Notes: a model not told the origin generated them from the letters alone. Positions 12,051-24,222 are shown, numbered from the stretch's first letter. The stretch: DNA of 64,000 nt from Panonychus citri (GCF_014898815.1 NW_026515429.1:26432-90431), one strand, 5' to 3'. Numbers and translations: made by a program.

Positions 12051-15000
12051 TCATGTCCTCGAACCAACAGTTTCACGAAAAGCTTGAACAACTCGAATCT
12101 ATGATTAGAAAATAGTCGAAATTAAAATTGAATCTTCTTATTTCAATGATATCATTTGCTTTTACCTGAGTTCTGATTCTTGAATATCCTCTAATCCAAA
12201 GGATTTTTCCTGATGGACCATTACCTTTGGAATAATCTGATTGATACTTAAGCAGGTCTATTTGAGGAGGCGTTGAACCAACAGTAAACTTTTTCGAGAG
12301 TGTGTTTTTCGGGATCGTTATTAAAATTTGATGCCAAATTAAGGCTGATAGTCCGAAAAATATTGACCAAATCCATTGGTCAAGCGTTAAAGGTACCACT
12401 TTAAATGCGATACCACCAAAGTTGATGATCAAGATCTGAAAAAAAGAGATGATTAATCTTCAATACAATCCAACTCAAACAAAGATCTCTTTGTAGATTA
12501 ACCATTGAATCATTTGCTATTAAGGAAAGTCTGGAAGATTAAGATTCCAGTATATTAATATTTACCTGAGTAATGAAAGTTCCGATTATAACTGATATGT
12601 AAATTTTGTTTGATAAAATTGATTCAAAAACGTTTCTTTCGTCATTAATTTTTCGAGCATTAATCTCGTTGCTGAGAGACATTAAAACCAATACGTTAAA
12701 AATAATAGTATAATGCTGAGTTGGTGGTGAGTTCAATGGTAAACGCATCCCAGAGTCGATATCGAAAAAAGTTGGACCTAAAATAAACGAAAAGAACAAA
12801 TTACTTCAGAATCGGCACAGGACAAAGATAATTCAACGGTAATCATTTGGTAATTTCTTCCAAATTCAAAAGAAATCAATAGCAAATCTATTGGAAATTG
12901 ATACGAAAAATAAGCATTTTTACCATAAAATAACAGAGACAAAATTATGAAAGTTTGATAAAGAGCTTGTCCTAAAATGTTTCGAGCCATTCGTCGGGAT
13001 ATGATTGGTTTATTACGACCATAGGGTTTCAAGTAGCAGTTCTGGTGTTGGTTGTTCAGCCAGTGCAAGACCTGCGAAAGTGTCCATTGCCAGATTGATC
13101 CAGAGCATTTGAACGGCTTGAAGAGGAGAACTGATAAAGGAAAGGAAAATGTCATATCAAGATTTGAGTTAAATTCATGAAAATTTGTTACTTCAGCACA
13201 AGCGCCAATGAACGCAACTAAACAGGCGATTATATTAATGGTCAATTGAATTAAATAAACTGAATACATTTACAAAAACAGCGGCAACGATTGAGGTGAA
13301 ATTATCGTCAGTCAAAATAATATCAGAGGCTTCTTTAGCAACATCAGTTCCCGATATTCCCATAGCAAAACCGACGTCCGCTTTTTTCAACGCGGGTCCG
13401 TCATTTGTACCATCACCTGTGACCGCAACTATTTGACGAGTAGTATTATGTAATTTTGATTCAATCATATGTTTAACCAAAATGTATTTATCTGACGGAC
13501 TTGATCTTGCGAGAACTCGTAAATTAGGCCAAACAGTGTCAAATAGCTTTTGGTCAACTTTACCGCTCGAATCACGAATAAGAGAGTTAAATTTTTTACC
13601 ATCGAGAACGAGGAAATTTTCATTCGGTGTTATTATGCCACATTTAGTCGCTATCGAACGCGCTGTGTTGGGATTATCTCCTGTTACCATGCGAACTACA
13701 ATTCCGGCCTTTTTACAGTTTCTGATTGCAGATGGAACTTCATCTCGAATAGGATCTTCGAGTCCAGTCATACAGATCATCGTTAAGCCTGAAAGTATAG
13801 TTTCTTCACTGTCCCAATCTGGTTCCTTGGTTATTTCAATTTCGTTGTCTCCTTTTGCCTTCCCATACACGTAGTCTTTGTAAGCGACTGTTATGGTTCG
13901 CAGGCCATTGCCGGCTCGATAATATCGACAATGAAACGAGACTTTTCCGACTGAGAAAAGTTCTGATTGAGCCTGAGCTATCGAAAATGTAATCACATCT
14001 TCTGTTATGATTTCACTTGCACCTTTGACATGAACTCGAAAACCTCGTTCGGTTTTAATTACTGTGCTCATTGATTTTCGTTTAGAATTAAAAGTGTAAA
14101 CTTTGTACAAAGATTCTTCTGGAATTTGATTTCGAATATCCTGATAATCAGCACCAAGATTGAGAACTAAACCAAGTAGTCCACATTCGGTCTTATTCCC
14201 GACCTGACGTGCTAATGCTCCAGGTTTTTCAGGAGGCTTTGAGGAGAAAAGAAGAAAAGTTCAAATAAAATGATCGAAAACTCAACGCAATTCTGGTCCT
14301 ATTCTTACCAAGATTTTCGAAGTGTAACCTGAATTGACTGATATACTTTCGACTATTAGTTTACCGACTTCATGAGGCAGTTCTTCAATTCGAGGTATTT
14401 GATGCCAAAGTTTTTCACAGATAAAAGCGGTGACCACCGTCATCCGGTTCGTTGTTAAAGTTCCAGTTTTATCTGAACAAATTGTCGTTGCATTTCCCAT
14501 AGTCTCACAGGCATCCAAATGTCGCACTAAATTATTTACAAACATCATTTTCTAAGCAGAAATCAAATTAAATATCAGATAAAAAAGTTGAGAAAATGAT
14601 TTTTGTTAGTATTACCTTAACAGAATAGGCTAGCGCTAAAGTGACCGCTAAGGGTAAACCTTCTGGGACAGCAACTAAGACCGTTATTCCGACCATAACA
14701 AACTTGACATATATAAATCTGTTGCAAATGACCAACTCCTGTTACCGATTGCAAACTCACTGATACAATATCGGACAATTAAGATAATCACCGTTACCGT
14801 AGCCATCGCAGAGCCTTAATTAAGAGTAAGTTAATTAGAAAACATTTCATCTTCTAAGATCAACTTACCGATGTAAGTGATCTGAATGGCCAAACGAGTG
14901 ATTTTCGCTTGTAATATTGACTTATTTGAACTTTTTTCTTCGGCCATTTCATTTTCTTCATCATTTACGTGATCGGCAGGCGCTTCATTTGATTCTAAAA

Positions 15001-18000
15001 TTAACCATGATTGGTATATTTTAATTTAGGCTCTATTATTAATTCATATATATTGTTACCTTCATTCTGTTTTTTGATTAATTTTTTATCTTTTTTTGCT
15101 GCTCCCAGTAGACTCATGATTATACCAGTTTGGGAATTGATCCCCACCGCAGTTACAACCATTTTCCCGCTTCCTTCCATAACATGAGTTCCCGATAATA
15201 AGAAAGGGTCGGTCTCTGGACTTTTAATTACATGATCAGATTCCCCAGTGATTGAACTCTCGTCGATTTTCAGATCATTACTTTGTATAACAATACCATC
15301 AGCAGGGATAAGATCACCTGAAGAAATTGAAATTATTTGATTACTTATAAATTGTCATTCTTGAATTTAAATCAAAAATAGTAATTGGGACAAAGATAAA
15401 TATTAATAGTGGGGCAACAATTAAGTAACAATCAAATCTAATCGTGTTAATTACATTAGTAAATTGATAAAATGTCTTAATTATAAAAAGAAACAATCAA
15501 TTCCAATTTCAGTATTTCAATTTAACTGTTTGGATATCAAGTTAATTATTATCAATGTTTTAATTATAATCACTGTGATTATCATTACTAGTGAGTAATT
15601 ATTATTATACAAATTTATAAATTAATCAGAAATTAATTGTTTACTCAAATGACAAAACATACAAAAAGTGTAACATTGATTTATGAGGTTTCATTGACTT
15701 TCCAATGTTATACATGTCCAATGTATTATTATAATATTTACATACGATCAACAATTTTGTATTTGGTGAACTAAATCTCTCTCATCTTCCTTATCCTTCA
15801 TCTTCATAAAGATTTTCCATAAAGAGTTGATTTTCATGAAGTTCTTGATTTAGAATCAATTTTCATGTAAAAATCTCGATAGACAATGTCTCTTCAATGG
15901 TAAATGATTTTTTGATTAAATTTAAATAAAATTTGAACTTGATCGTTTTAATTGTTCAAATTTATCCAATAGTAGCTCAGATATCCAATGAATAATTGAA
16001 TATTTTGTTTTAATTTTAATCTTCAAAAGTTCAATATTCATCGAAAAAATGACCTCCGAATAAAAAAGATCGAAAAACAAAAATTCTATTACTTTAGATA
16101 TAATTTCATTGTAATTAAACTAATCATCATAAAATTATTATTTATGTATCATGTTAAAGCTTATTATCTAACCTCTCTAATTATACTAAATTTATTAATC
16201 AAAAATCTAAAGTTTTTTAACAATCAAGCGAAATGTAAGCTCGAAAAAATTTTGGCCATTACTTAGTTGTTTACAGTGTTTTCCATTTGAATTCACCTTC
16301 TTTTGCTATTGAAAAAATATGATTTGCAAAAGAATTGACATCCCTTGGGAGATTAAGAGATTAGCCTTTCAACTTTCGCATTCGAGTTAACATGTTTCTC
16401 ATTTCGGAAAACGAGGTTTGCAGTCGAAATGACTTTTCCTCGTTTTGTCTTTGTAGAGCTCAAGTTAAAATTAATTTTTTTACAGTAAATTTCAGTTTTT
16501 CTAATAAATCTTAATTAATTAAATCATAAGAACTGAATTCCAATAATTATTTCAAATTTTTTGCATAAAAACTGAAATTTACTATAAAAAATTAATAAAC
16601 TGAGCTCTAAAACAAAACGAGGAAAGTCATTTCGACCAAACCTCGTTTTCAGAAATGAGAAATGTTAACTGCGAGATGAAAGGTTATCTTTGACCTAGGG
16701 ATGTTAATTCTTCTGCAAATCATGTTTTCATAAGCAAGGTGAATAATGAAAAACACTGTACTATAATTGGCTAGCACCGTGCAAGTGACCAGCTAATTTC
16801 TCCTTTGTATCTTGATTACTTTGATGTGTCAAGGTAACTCACCTTCATAACATAGTCACCTTGCCATTACACATACAAAAATTATTTCATTTTGCTCATT
16901 GAATGATTAAACTGCGATTAACTTGATTATCTTATCGAAAACCCAATGATTTTCAATATTATCAATTTCTGTGGCTGTATAAGTCTACTAGGCCAGAGAC
17001 TAACTTACAAGATCACTATTGAGCAACAATCCGATCCCCAACAATAACAAATGTAATTTAGATTATTGTTGCAATGGTTGATCAAATATTAAGAAGCTTT
17101 TAACTTTTTAGGTTAATCATCATGTAATTAGGTTTCCTAAAGTAATTAACTTGTTGATCAACTTTAACTAATCTCAGGTATCATTATTATATTGTTAATC
17201 ATTTTAGATTAAATTAATCAGACTAATTGTACTTTTAAACAAAAGGGTAACAAGTATTTGTTTTTGATTAATTTAACAATCAGCAACTCAATCAGATATT
17301 AACAGTTGTGATAATTGTTTTGAATTAGAAAAAAAAATTAGATGATAAATGATTTCAAAGATCAGCTATTTGATTACTCAGTTAATTGGATAGTTTGAAT
17401 TACTTACCATATTTTAATTGTATCACATCACCAACAACAATTTGATTGATCAAAGTTTGATTTACTTCACCAGCTCTAAGAACTGATATTTTACTTTCCT
17501 GATCAATACGTTCACGTAGACCTAAAATATTATTAATATCATAAAGTAATTAAAGATAATCTAATCAAGTGATTTACAAATCAATACACTTACCTCTAAA
17601 TTGTTTCTCTTTAGAATAATCATTGAAAGCAGTAATTAAAACAACAATAACTACAGTGATTAAAATGGCGGTTCCTTCAATCCAATTTGCTGTTCCTTCA
17701 TCAGAATGAGTTCCTGAAATCAATCATGTTAATCAATCGTTTAAATGATGATTAGTTGATTGTAACTAGTGATTTACCTTGAGATTGGTCTTGAGGAGTA
17801 TAAACTGTAAGACCTAATGAGATTATCGCTGCCACTAATAAGATTAATAAAGTTGGTTCCTTTCCAGCAATAAAGACTAATTTTATGAATGTTTTCGGTG
17901 GTTTCTTGGGAATCTCATTGACACCGAATATTTTTTTTCTATTTTCAATATCAGACGGAGATCCGGATAATCCTAAAAGGAGAGAGAAAAGGAAATTCAA

Positions 18001-18339
18001 TAAAACCATCAAAGTGAACACACACATGGATCCAAATACTCACCTTCATTTGGTGCTGTTCCAAGAGCGCGACATAGACCTTGAATTCCGCCAAATTTCC
18101 CGTTCAATCGGTCAAAAGCTTCATGTCCTCGAGTTTGCATGAGGTTTTTAAGCTCAGCAAGAGTAATATTGAAGATCGATCCATCGGAGATTATGTCAAC
18201 CTTTGGAACCATGGTGTCAATCACTTTTGTCAATCAAGTCTCGGACAATCAAACAATCAACATAAAATGATTGAAAAAACAACTTACAATTAAAATCACA
18301 ACTTGACACTAAAGCCACAGGATTAACACTGAGCAGCAT
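12051..18339 (-). pseudogene. PMCA copy 2, disrupted
   Basis: Exons correspond one to one with copy 1: 18339-18288, about 18223-18044, 17972-17778, 17713-17594, 17521-17408, 15317-15060, 14994-14869, 14814-14616, 14551-14309, 14236-13192, 13130-12924, 12777-12566, 12435-12166, 12098-12051. The outer exons are open, and the phosphorylation exon (14551-14309) is intact. Breaks lie in three central exons. Exon 8 (14814-14616) is 7 nt short (-3, -4). Exon 10 (14236-13192) has lost 1, 1 and 7 nt, which together restore frame, then 20 nt near 13250-13275 that remove the conserved start of TM5 and shift the frame, then 3 nt. Exon 11 (13130-12924) is 7 nt short. Splice sites are otherwise kept. It is a probable pseudogene. 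Alternatively it is a badly assembled second allele or copy. Confidence 0.88.
16274..16758. mobile_element. 485-bp MITE, Tc1/mariner-type ends
   Basis: Ends CAGTGTTTT...AAACACTG are inverted and the two halves fold back over roughly 200 bp. The element is flanked by TA on both sides (16272-16273, 16759-16760). The same place in copy 1 (near 9240) is an empty site with a single TA-containing junction, so insertion followed the duplication or copy 1 never had it. No coding capacity. TA target and CAGTG ends point to a Tc1/mariner-family transposase acting in trans. Confidence 0.88.
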
Positions 18340-18347
18340 TACTGTTA

Positions 18348-19076
18348 TATTAATAGTATTAAGAGATTATCTTTTAATCTGTACATTGTTTTTTTCTTTC
18401 ATTTATTGTTCAGCTAATCACAAGCCGATTAACTGTAATACACTGTAATTCATTCAGCTGATTACTTTTAGTGTTAACTTTAAGGTGACCGTGAGACGTG
18501 ATGACAAAAGTACCTTTGGTTAAGAGATATTTTATTATCATTTATTGATTAAGTACTTTGACTAAGACTAGCTAAGCACTCATCTCTCTCATTCTAATCA
18601 TAATGATGAGTAAATCAACGAAAAAGTATAACCATCATTTATAACCAGATGATATTTAATCGTTATCAACCATTGATAAGATATTAATAGTTATTAGCAA
18701 ACTTATCAGAAACAATTCTGGTTTTCACTCAGTAACGATTCAGAGTTTTATTTATTACAGTCTTCAACCTTTGATTAGAACCTTTTTCACACGAACACGA
18801 TGATGAGTAACATTCATATTGATCGTTATTGAGCTTTTAATTGCATGAGAACTTATCAACAACCAGCAATTTGAATGGACATTTCAACAATTATATCTAA
18901 TTAACTGTTTTCTTATTAGTATAACCTTTCATTACTTGATTTCTTTAGTTTTACCAATATGTCAATTAGATCAAATTTTGGTCCATCATCAATATTGCCA
19001 TTGGTGAAATTGTTCACACTGATTCTAATCGTTCATTGTTGTTTCATGATTTTCTGGTTAACTTGATTGTTTCAAA
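18348..19076. other. Intergenic region upstream of PMCA copy 2 and of the DEG/ENaC gene
   Basis: Divergent intergenic region with no visible gene. It does not match the sequence upstream of PMCA copy 1, so the two copies have different upstream regions. Confidence 0.6.
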
Positions 19077-20516
19077 ATGGGTAAAAAGATTAAATCTAAG
19101 GCCGAAGATCAATGTGTTCATCGATTAGCTGTGATTCTTTATGATTTTTTTCAATTTCTTTGTGCTCTCGGTTTTCTGGTCCAATTTTCGTACGTGATGA
19201 TCCGTTATTTTGACTTTGACTATTTGACCATCGCTCATTTCTTTGTCCCAGAAGAGACGAAACTTCCTGACGTTTTCCTTTGTGCTGATTTCTTGTCATT
19301 TCTCAACTACACCCTTCTCTTTCAGCGATACCCTCAGTTGATCGGTGCTCTTGGTTTATCGAGAAATCAAATATTAGGACGACCGATAAAAGATGAAATT
19401 TTGAGTCGAATGACCGGAGAAGATGCTTCTTATTTGATTAGTAGTTTTCTGACACTTCGTCAAGTAACTGAGTGTTTTTTCCCATCGGATGTCATCTTTG
19501 GTACTTTGGATATAAGAAGTAATTTCGAGAGAAATTTCCATGATCTTTGTGACCTCAAACTCTACTATCGAAAGTTTTTCGTCTGTTTTGTATTTAGTTG
19601 CTCTCAAAATGGTTCGATATTTACAAGTATTGACGATTTCTACAGAGATCCAATTCCAGAAGAGTTGTTTCTTCTTCGACTTCGACAATCTGTTTTCGCT
19701 TCAACCGATTTCCTTTTCATCGGAGCAACTGAACATTTAACTCTTCCCTTCAGCCCATCATGTAAAATGGATGTTCAAATAGTCGGAAATTATCCAAGAG
19801 CTTTTCGATACCATTTAAAAACTGTCCAATTGAAACTTCTCCCTCCACCATATGAGACTTCATGTAGAGATTATTCTGACATTCAAACTAATTTCACTTC
19901 GAGAGATAGTATTATCGACAGTTGTTTAACCCAAAGGTCTATAATTGCGTCTGGATGTCCACACCCGTTGTCTCTTCAATCCTCTACATGGAATTCACGA
20001 TTCGCTACTGAGTGTTATCGGTCAAAGTCTGGAAATGTTACTTATCGACGACTCATGAATTCAATTGTCGATGATTGTTTTCGTCTTAATGCTCAACCCG
20101 ATTGCTCACGAACTACAATATTTACTCAAGGTCGTTCTCCAGTCTCGATAAGTGGAAATTTTAGTACACTAGTAATGGACGAAACCAAAGAACCGTCAAT
20201 TATTATTGCTTATACACCGAAAATGACTTGGATCGATCTTTTTGTCCAAATTGGTTCCGTGCTCGGTACTTGGTTTGGTTTCTCAATTCTGATCCATATT
20301 CCAAAAGTATCTAAATTTTTAGTTTATCATTTTCATTCGTGTGTTACATGTTCAAAGTGTTACAAATCTCGAAGAAAAATTAAAGGCTTACCACAAAAAC
20401 GATCACTTGATTCAAAACTATCTTTAAGTTGGCCGAAAAAAAATCAACAATTAAAATCTCGTAACCATCCAATTCGTTATTTATCGCCAAGGCGAATCCC
20501 GGCGAAAAGGACGTGA
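19077..20516 (+). CDS. DEG/ENaC-family (pickpocket-like) sodium channel subunit
   Basis: Single-exon, 479 aa. Family layout is visible: a first membrane helix about residues 20-45, then FVPEETKLPDVFLC (the conserved post-TM1 F-P-x-V-x-C region), a large Cys-containing extracellular part with several N-x-S/T sites, PPYETSCRDY (family P-P-Y-x-T-x-C-x-D-Y, near residue 275), and a second helix starting TWIDLFVQIGSVLGTWFGFS that includes the G-x-S pore filter as GFS. The basic C-terminal tail (about 80 aa) is cytoplasmic. These channels are trimeric, amiloride-type cation channels used in mechano-, chemo- and osmosensation. The ligand cannot be inferred. ATG context is AAAATGG. Its 3' end is partly duplicated at 21665-21780. 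Confidence 0.92.
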   Translation: MGKKIKSKAEDQCVHRLAVILYDFFQFLCALGFLVQFSYVMIRYFDFDYLTIAHFFVPEETKLPDVFLCADFLSFLNYTLLFQRYPQLIGALGLSRNQILGRPIKDEILSRMTGEDASYLISSFLTLRQVTECFFPSDVIFGTLDIRSNFERNFHDLCDLKLYYRKFFVCFVFSCSQNGSIFTSIDDFYRDPIPEELFLLRLRQSVFASTDFLFIGATEHLTLPFSPSCKMDVQIVGNYPRAFRYHLKTVQLKLLPPPYETSCRDYSDIQTNFTSRDSIIDSCLTQRSIIASGCPHPLSLQSSTWNSRFATECYRSKSGNVTYRRLMNSIVDDCFRLNAQPDCSRTTIFTQGRSPVSISGNFSTLVMDETKEPSIIIAYTPKMTWIDLFVQIGSVLGTWFGFSILIHIPKVSKFLVYHFHSCVTCSKCYKSRRKIKGLPQKRSLDSKLSLSWPKKNQQLKSRNHPIRYLSPRRIPAKRT

Positions 20517-21091
20517 TATGTTCAAGAGACAAATTCATTTCAATTTGTTTAATTTACATCTTGAACGAGGAAATTAATCATTCAGAGTAACAAAGAGTCA
20601 AAATTATAAATTGTAACGTTTTTTCTGGTTACAATTGGTTCATTTGACAAACTAATGTCAAAGTAAACTTGTGAATAAATATTGACGAGGAAATACGAGT
20701 ACCAATACTTACGTTTCTATGGTTTTAACAATATCATCCGATGAAAATTAGCATAATAAAGTTCCTCTAAAGTTTTACTTACATGTTGGGTGATAAAAAC
20801 TCGGATAGAAAAGAGTAATTGTTTGTTAAGAGTTTGAACTTCTAAAAAAATAAACCTGATTAAATTAAAACTCTGGGACCCTCAAAGAAAATGATATACA
20901 ATCATGTAAAAAAGGATAAGTTTTGGGTCAATTTTATACATTTAGAAGAGTGAATTTACTTGAGAAAGTTCCAATTGAATTGTTTGAATGCATCTAGCCA
21001 TCCGAATTGATCGGGTATCAGTTATTACAATCGAGCTATTCTATTAAACATTGAATTCAATTTATTAATTTGTGGTTAATCAATCATCATC
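20517..21091. other. Upstream region of the secreted-peptide gene, conserved at 41.2-41.6 kb
   Basis: About 20560-20985 is clearly alignable to about 41170-41580, including blocks around ACGAGTACCAATA and TACATGTTGGGTGATAAAAA. Both copies precede a small ORF starting with Met-Asn-Phe. The match probably includes promoter and 5' UTR. A TATA-like run (TTTTATACAT) lies near 20932. Confidence 0.7.
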
Positions 21092-21283
21092 ATGAACTTC
21101 ATGGTTCTCAAAGCTCTTTTCATCGCCATGTTCTGTTTCGTTAGTTTTTCCGCTGGTGATTCCCACTTCATCTCTGGTCGTGGAGTAGAATATCTAGTGC
21201 GATCTAAGCGACAATTGTCACCTGATAGAGGACCCGCTCCCCAAAAACCAGTCGACAAAACAGCACCAATTAGGACAGAATAA
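21092..21283 (+). CDS. Small secreted peptide precursor, 63 aa
   Basis: A short ORF with a textbook signal peptide: Met-Asn-Phe, a hydrophobic core to about residue 20, and a likely cleavage near Ser-Ala-Gly. The remaining ~41 residues contain RSKR at about 37-40, a furin-type processing site, followed by a Pro-rich basic tail ending IRTE. It has no cysteines. This is compatible with a neuropeptide-like or salivary peptide precursor, but I do not recognise the family. Support for it being real: signal peptide, processing site, and a long upstream region conserved with a second copy at 41597. An upstream non-coding exon is possible. Confidence 0.6.
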   Translation: MNFMVLKALFIAMFCFVSFSAGDSHFISGRGVEYLVRSKRQLSPDRGPAPQKPVDKTAPIRTE

Positions 21284-21664
21284 TCTTTTCAATTATGTCT
21301 ATTAGATTATTCGCTAAACAATTGTAATGGTGCTCGTGGTGATTGAAGTGACCTAACTTACTTTGTACTTTGTTCCATAACGATGTATCATAGAGATTAA
21401 GACACAAGAGATTTACTGACCATTTATTATCGAAAATTCGTAAAATAAAATAAGTTTTCATTCTTAATAACTATCGTTTCTATTCCTTTGAAACCCAAGA
21501 ACGATATTTCTCACATTTTAAAAAGCATACGGTTGATACCAATGTGAGGAGTTCTGAATGGATTCAAACTAAGGTACAAATTGAGGCTGAACCAGCCGTT
21601 TTTTGGTAATTTATAAGTAACTATGTTATTGGTACCTTACAACCATCTACGTGGAATTATCATT
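21284..21664. other. Non-coding, between the peptide gene and the DEG/ENaC fragment
   Basis: 3' flank of the peptide gene. No gene seen. Confidence 0.5.
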
Positions 21665-21780
21665 AATTTAGTTGAAAAAAATCAGCAATCAAAATCTTTT
21701 AACCTTCCAATTCGTTATTAATCACCAAGGCGAATCCTGGTAACGAAAGAGAACGTGATAAGTTAAAGAGACGTTCTCTT
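21665..21780 (+). pseudogene. Fragment of the DEG/ENaC gene 3' end
   Basis: Diverged copy of about 20430-20530, the last ~30 codons and stop region of the DEG/ENaC gene, including the stretch AACCAATTCGTTAT-like and AAGGCGAATCC. The frame is not maintained. Together with the second peptide copy it implies an older duplication of the channel-peptide segment. Confidence 0.75.
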
Positions 21781-21810
21781 GATAAAATGGTTTTGTCTTA
21801 AATAGAATTC

Positions 21811-21816
21811 TATCTT
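21811..21816. repeat. 6-bp target site duplication TATCTT (left)
   Basis: TATCTT immediately precedes the left terminal inverted repeat and recurs immediately after the right one at 37912-37917. A 6-bp duplication is the expected product of Polinton integrase. Confidence 0.93.
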
Positions 21817-21869
21817 AGTAGTAAGATGTGTCTAAACGTTAAAAAGGGAGGAGCTTAATGTTGTTAGGG
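21817..21869 (+). repeat. Polinton left terminal inverted repeat
   Basis: 53 bp starting AGTAGTAAGATGTGTC. It matches the reverse complement of 37861-37911 apart from a 2-bp indel in an A-run. Confidence 0.93.
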
Positions 21870-23510
21870 GTGATGAATGAAAGTATAGGTGAATACCAAA
21901 TGTTAATGAAGGAAAAAGCTTAAAAAAGCTAAAGGCTAAGTTTTAAAAGAAAAGTGCAAGATTGTTAAGCCAATGGAAAAGTTAAAATAAAGAAAAGTGA
22001 TTAAGTTCCAAAGGATTATAATCAAATTAAGGTAAGTTAAGAACCCGAAAAAGAAAAAGAAAAGACAATTAAAGTTTTAATTTTCAAATTTAATTTTTAT
22101 TTGAAGGAAGAAGTTATAATTGAAGACGCTTGGGACACTGAATGAGCTCGAAAGAGTCATATGTGCGCGCTTCTTACAGGGGAGAAGTGAATAACTTGAG
22201 GGATGATAGGGAGAGTTCGGGTTGGGGTTTTCTTGATGGGGAGGAGTGGAGGGAACAGGTGAAGCCGGTGAATGATGATGATGGAGATGACTCGATCCCA
22301 ATCTCTGAGTGATCAGACTGTGGACCAGTCACTCTCATGGGTGGAGATGGAGGAAAGGATGACATTGGGCCAAGGGAAGAGGAGATAGAGTCAAGGGTGA
22401 TGGAGACAGAGGATCGGTGATGGTGGAGTAGTTGGGGTCGGTCATGGTCGAGTCAAGGGTGATGGTCGAGTCAAGAGTGATGGTCGAGTCAATGGTGATG
22501 GTGGTCGTGGATGCTGGTTCTGGTTCAGGTTCGGGTTCAGGTTCGGGTTCAGGTTCAGCTGCTGAGGTTGGATCCTGACCATAAAGTCAATCATCTGATC
22601 CGGTGCTTCCACCAGATAAGATGAGGCTGCAGCTGGATCCCATTCTCATCAATTGAGACACGAAGAGAGTTGAGGAGGTTGATCACCTCGGCCAAGGGAA
22701 CAGACCCTTGCAGACTGTATGGGTCTGCAAGGGCTGCCCTTCTAGTGGCGTCGAGGGATCGAAGAGCCACGACCGAAGGAGCATAATGGTGGCTTAGTGG
22801 TGGTGAAGGAGAGACTGGAGCGGCAGCAGGAGCTATCGGGCCAAAGAGGTCGGCAGGTAGCCGAAGACATGATGAGGAAGCAAGATTGGAGGTGATGGAG
22901 GTAGAGAAGACATATTGAGAGCGAGAGAGTATAAGAGAGTAAGAGTAAGAGAGTAAGAGTAAGAGTAAGAGAGTGAGAGTAAGAGTAAGAGCAAGAGCAA
23001 GAGCAAGAGATAGATGAATACTGACAATCTTTACTGTTCAAGATTGGGTTTTATACTCAGAAATGCTCACCTTAAACCACCTCTTGTCTTCCATCTCACT
23101 CGTAGAGCTCCCTTTCCTATCTCCCTCCCATAGTAAAGCAAAAAGACTCTCTCTCACTTGTTAGTACAGTGGAAGCTGAAGTATCATCTTCATCTTATAA
23201 TCTGTTTTAAGTTAATCTCTTTACTAGAAGAATGAAAAAAGAGAAAATTGGAAGAGATAAACTTTTTAAAAATAATCTTTTTAAGAAAGTTAATCTTCTC
23301 GAAATTAATCTTTTCAGAGTTAATCTTTTTTAAACCTAATCTATTGAAAAGCAGTGAAATGTATTGAAAGCAATGAAAGTGAATGGGAGTTAATCTTTTT
23401 CTATTGAAATGTACTGAAGTCATAGAAACAATCATCTTTATCATCATTCAGCATTTACTGCATGCTATTTACTATAGTATATTCAGTTTACTTTCAACAT
23501 TCAAAACAAT
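21870..23510. other. Left subterminal region of the Polinton, no confident gene
   Basis: Strongly biased composition: purine-rich on + with short tandem motifs (GGTCGAGTCAAGGGTGAT-like 18-mers at about 22435-22500, GGTTCGGGTTCA-like 12-mers at about 22510-22560, AGAGTAAGAGTAAG-type runs at 22916-23015). Open frames here are low-complexity, and I do not call them. A hydrophilic 56-codon frame at 22142-22312 (+) is the least repetitive of them. Confidence 0.55.
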
Positions 23511-23985
23511 CACAACAGAATCAACAGAACCAACAGAATCAACAACACAACAATCAACAATTAACAATCAACACAACAATTAACAATCAACACAACAATT
23601 AACAATCAACACAACAATTAACAATCAACACAACAATTAACAATCAACAATCAACACAATCACAACAATTAACAATCAACAACAATTAACAATCAACAAC
23701 AATCAACAATCAACAGAATCAACAATCAACACAATCAACACAATCAACACAATCAACACAATCACAACAATTAACAATCAACAACAATCAACAATCAACA
23801 GAATCAACAATCAACACAATCAACACAATCAACACAATCAACACAATCACAACAATTAACAATCAACAACAATTAACAACAATCAACAATCAACAATCAA
23901 CAGAATCAACAATTAACAATCAACACAACAATCAACAATTAACAATTAACAATTAACAATCAACACAACAGTAACCATAGTAACC
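23511..23985. repeat. CAACAATTAACAAT-type minisatellite
   Basis: About 475 bp of irregular tandem repeats composed of AACAATTAACAATCAACAC and CAACACAAT units, almost without G. It has no coding value and lies between the left terminal repeat and the polymerase gene. Confidence 0.9.
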
Positions 23986-24222
23986 CGTAACCATAGCAAC
24001 CACACCAACATTCAAAAGGTAAAAAAAGTCTCCACCCCCTTTTCTTTTTCTTATTTTTCTATCTAAGTTACCATTAAGGTTCTATGGGTTTAATTTTCCG
24101 CCTTTTTCAATCTCAAAAATTTTCGGCTGCAAGTCCAACTCACTGCGCTGATTAATATAGGCTAGCAAAGTTATAATGAAACTTTTTTTTCAAGCGACTT
24201 AGTTTTTAACTTAGAAATTTAC

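Larger units (their letters stand above)
11484..18347. repeat. Tandem segmental duplication, copy 2 (about 6.86 kb)
   Basis: Direct copy of 3895-10892. It has several small deletions, an unmatched stretch of about 85 bp near 15615-15720, a MITE at 16274-16758, and lacks about 0.5 kb of intron present in copy 1. Confidence 0.95.

Noticed and set aside
22142..22312. 56-codon + frame with hydrophilic composition near the left Polinton end
   Set aside because: No homology that I recognise and no continuation. It may be a decayed gene but cannot be supported.
22742..23041. Open - strand frames of 64-99 codons
   Set aside because: They encode Ser/Leu/Tyr runs from AGAGTAAG microsatellites and overlap each other in different frames. 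No domain.
23511..23985. Possible CRISPR-like array
   Set aside because: Units abut without unique spacers and vary in length. It is a eukaryotic minisatellite.
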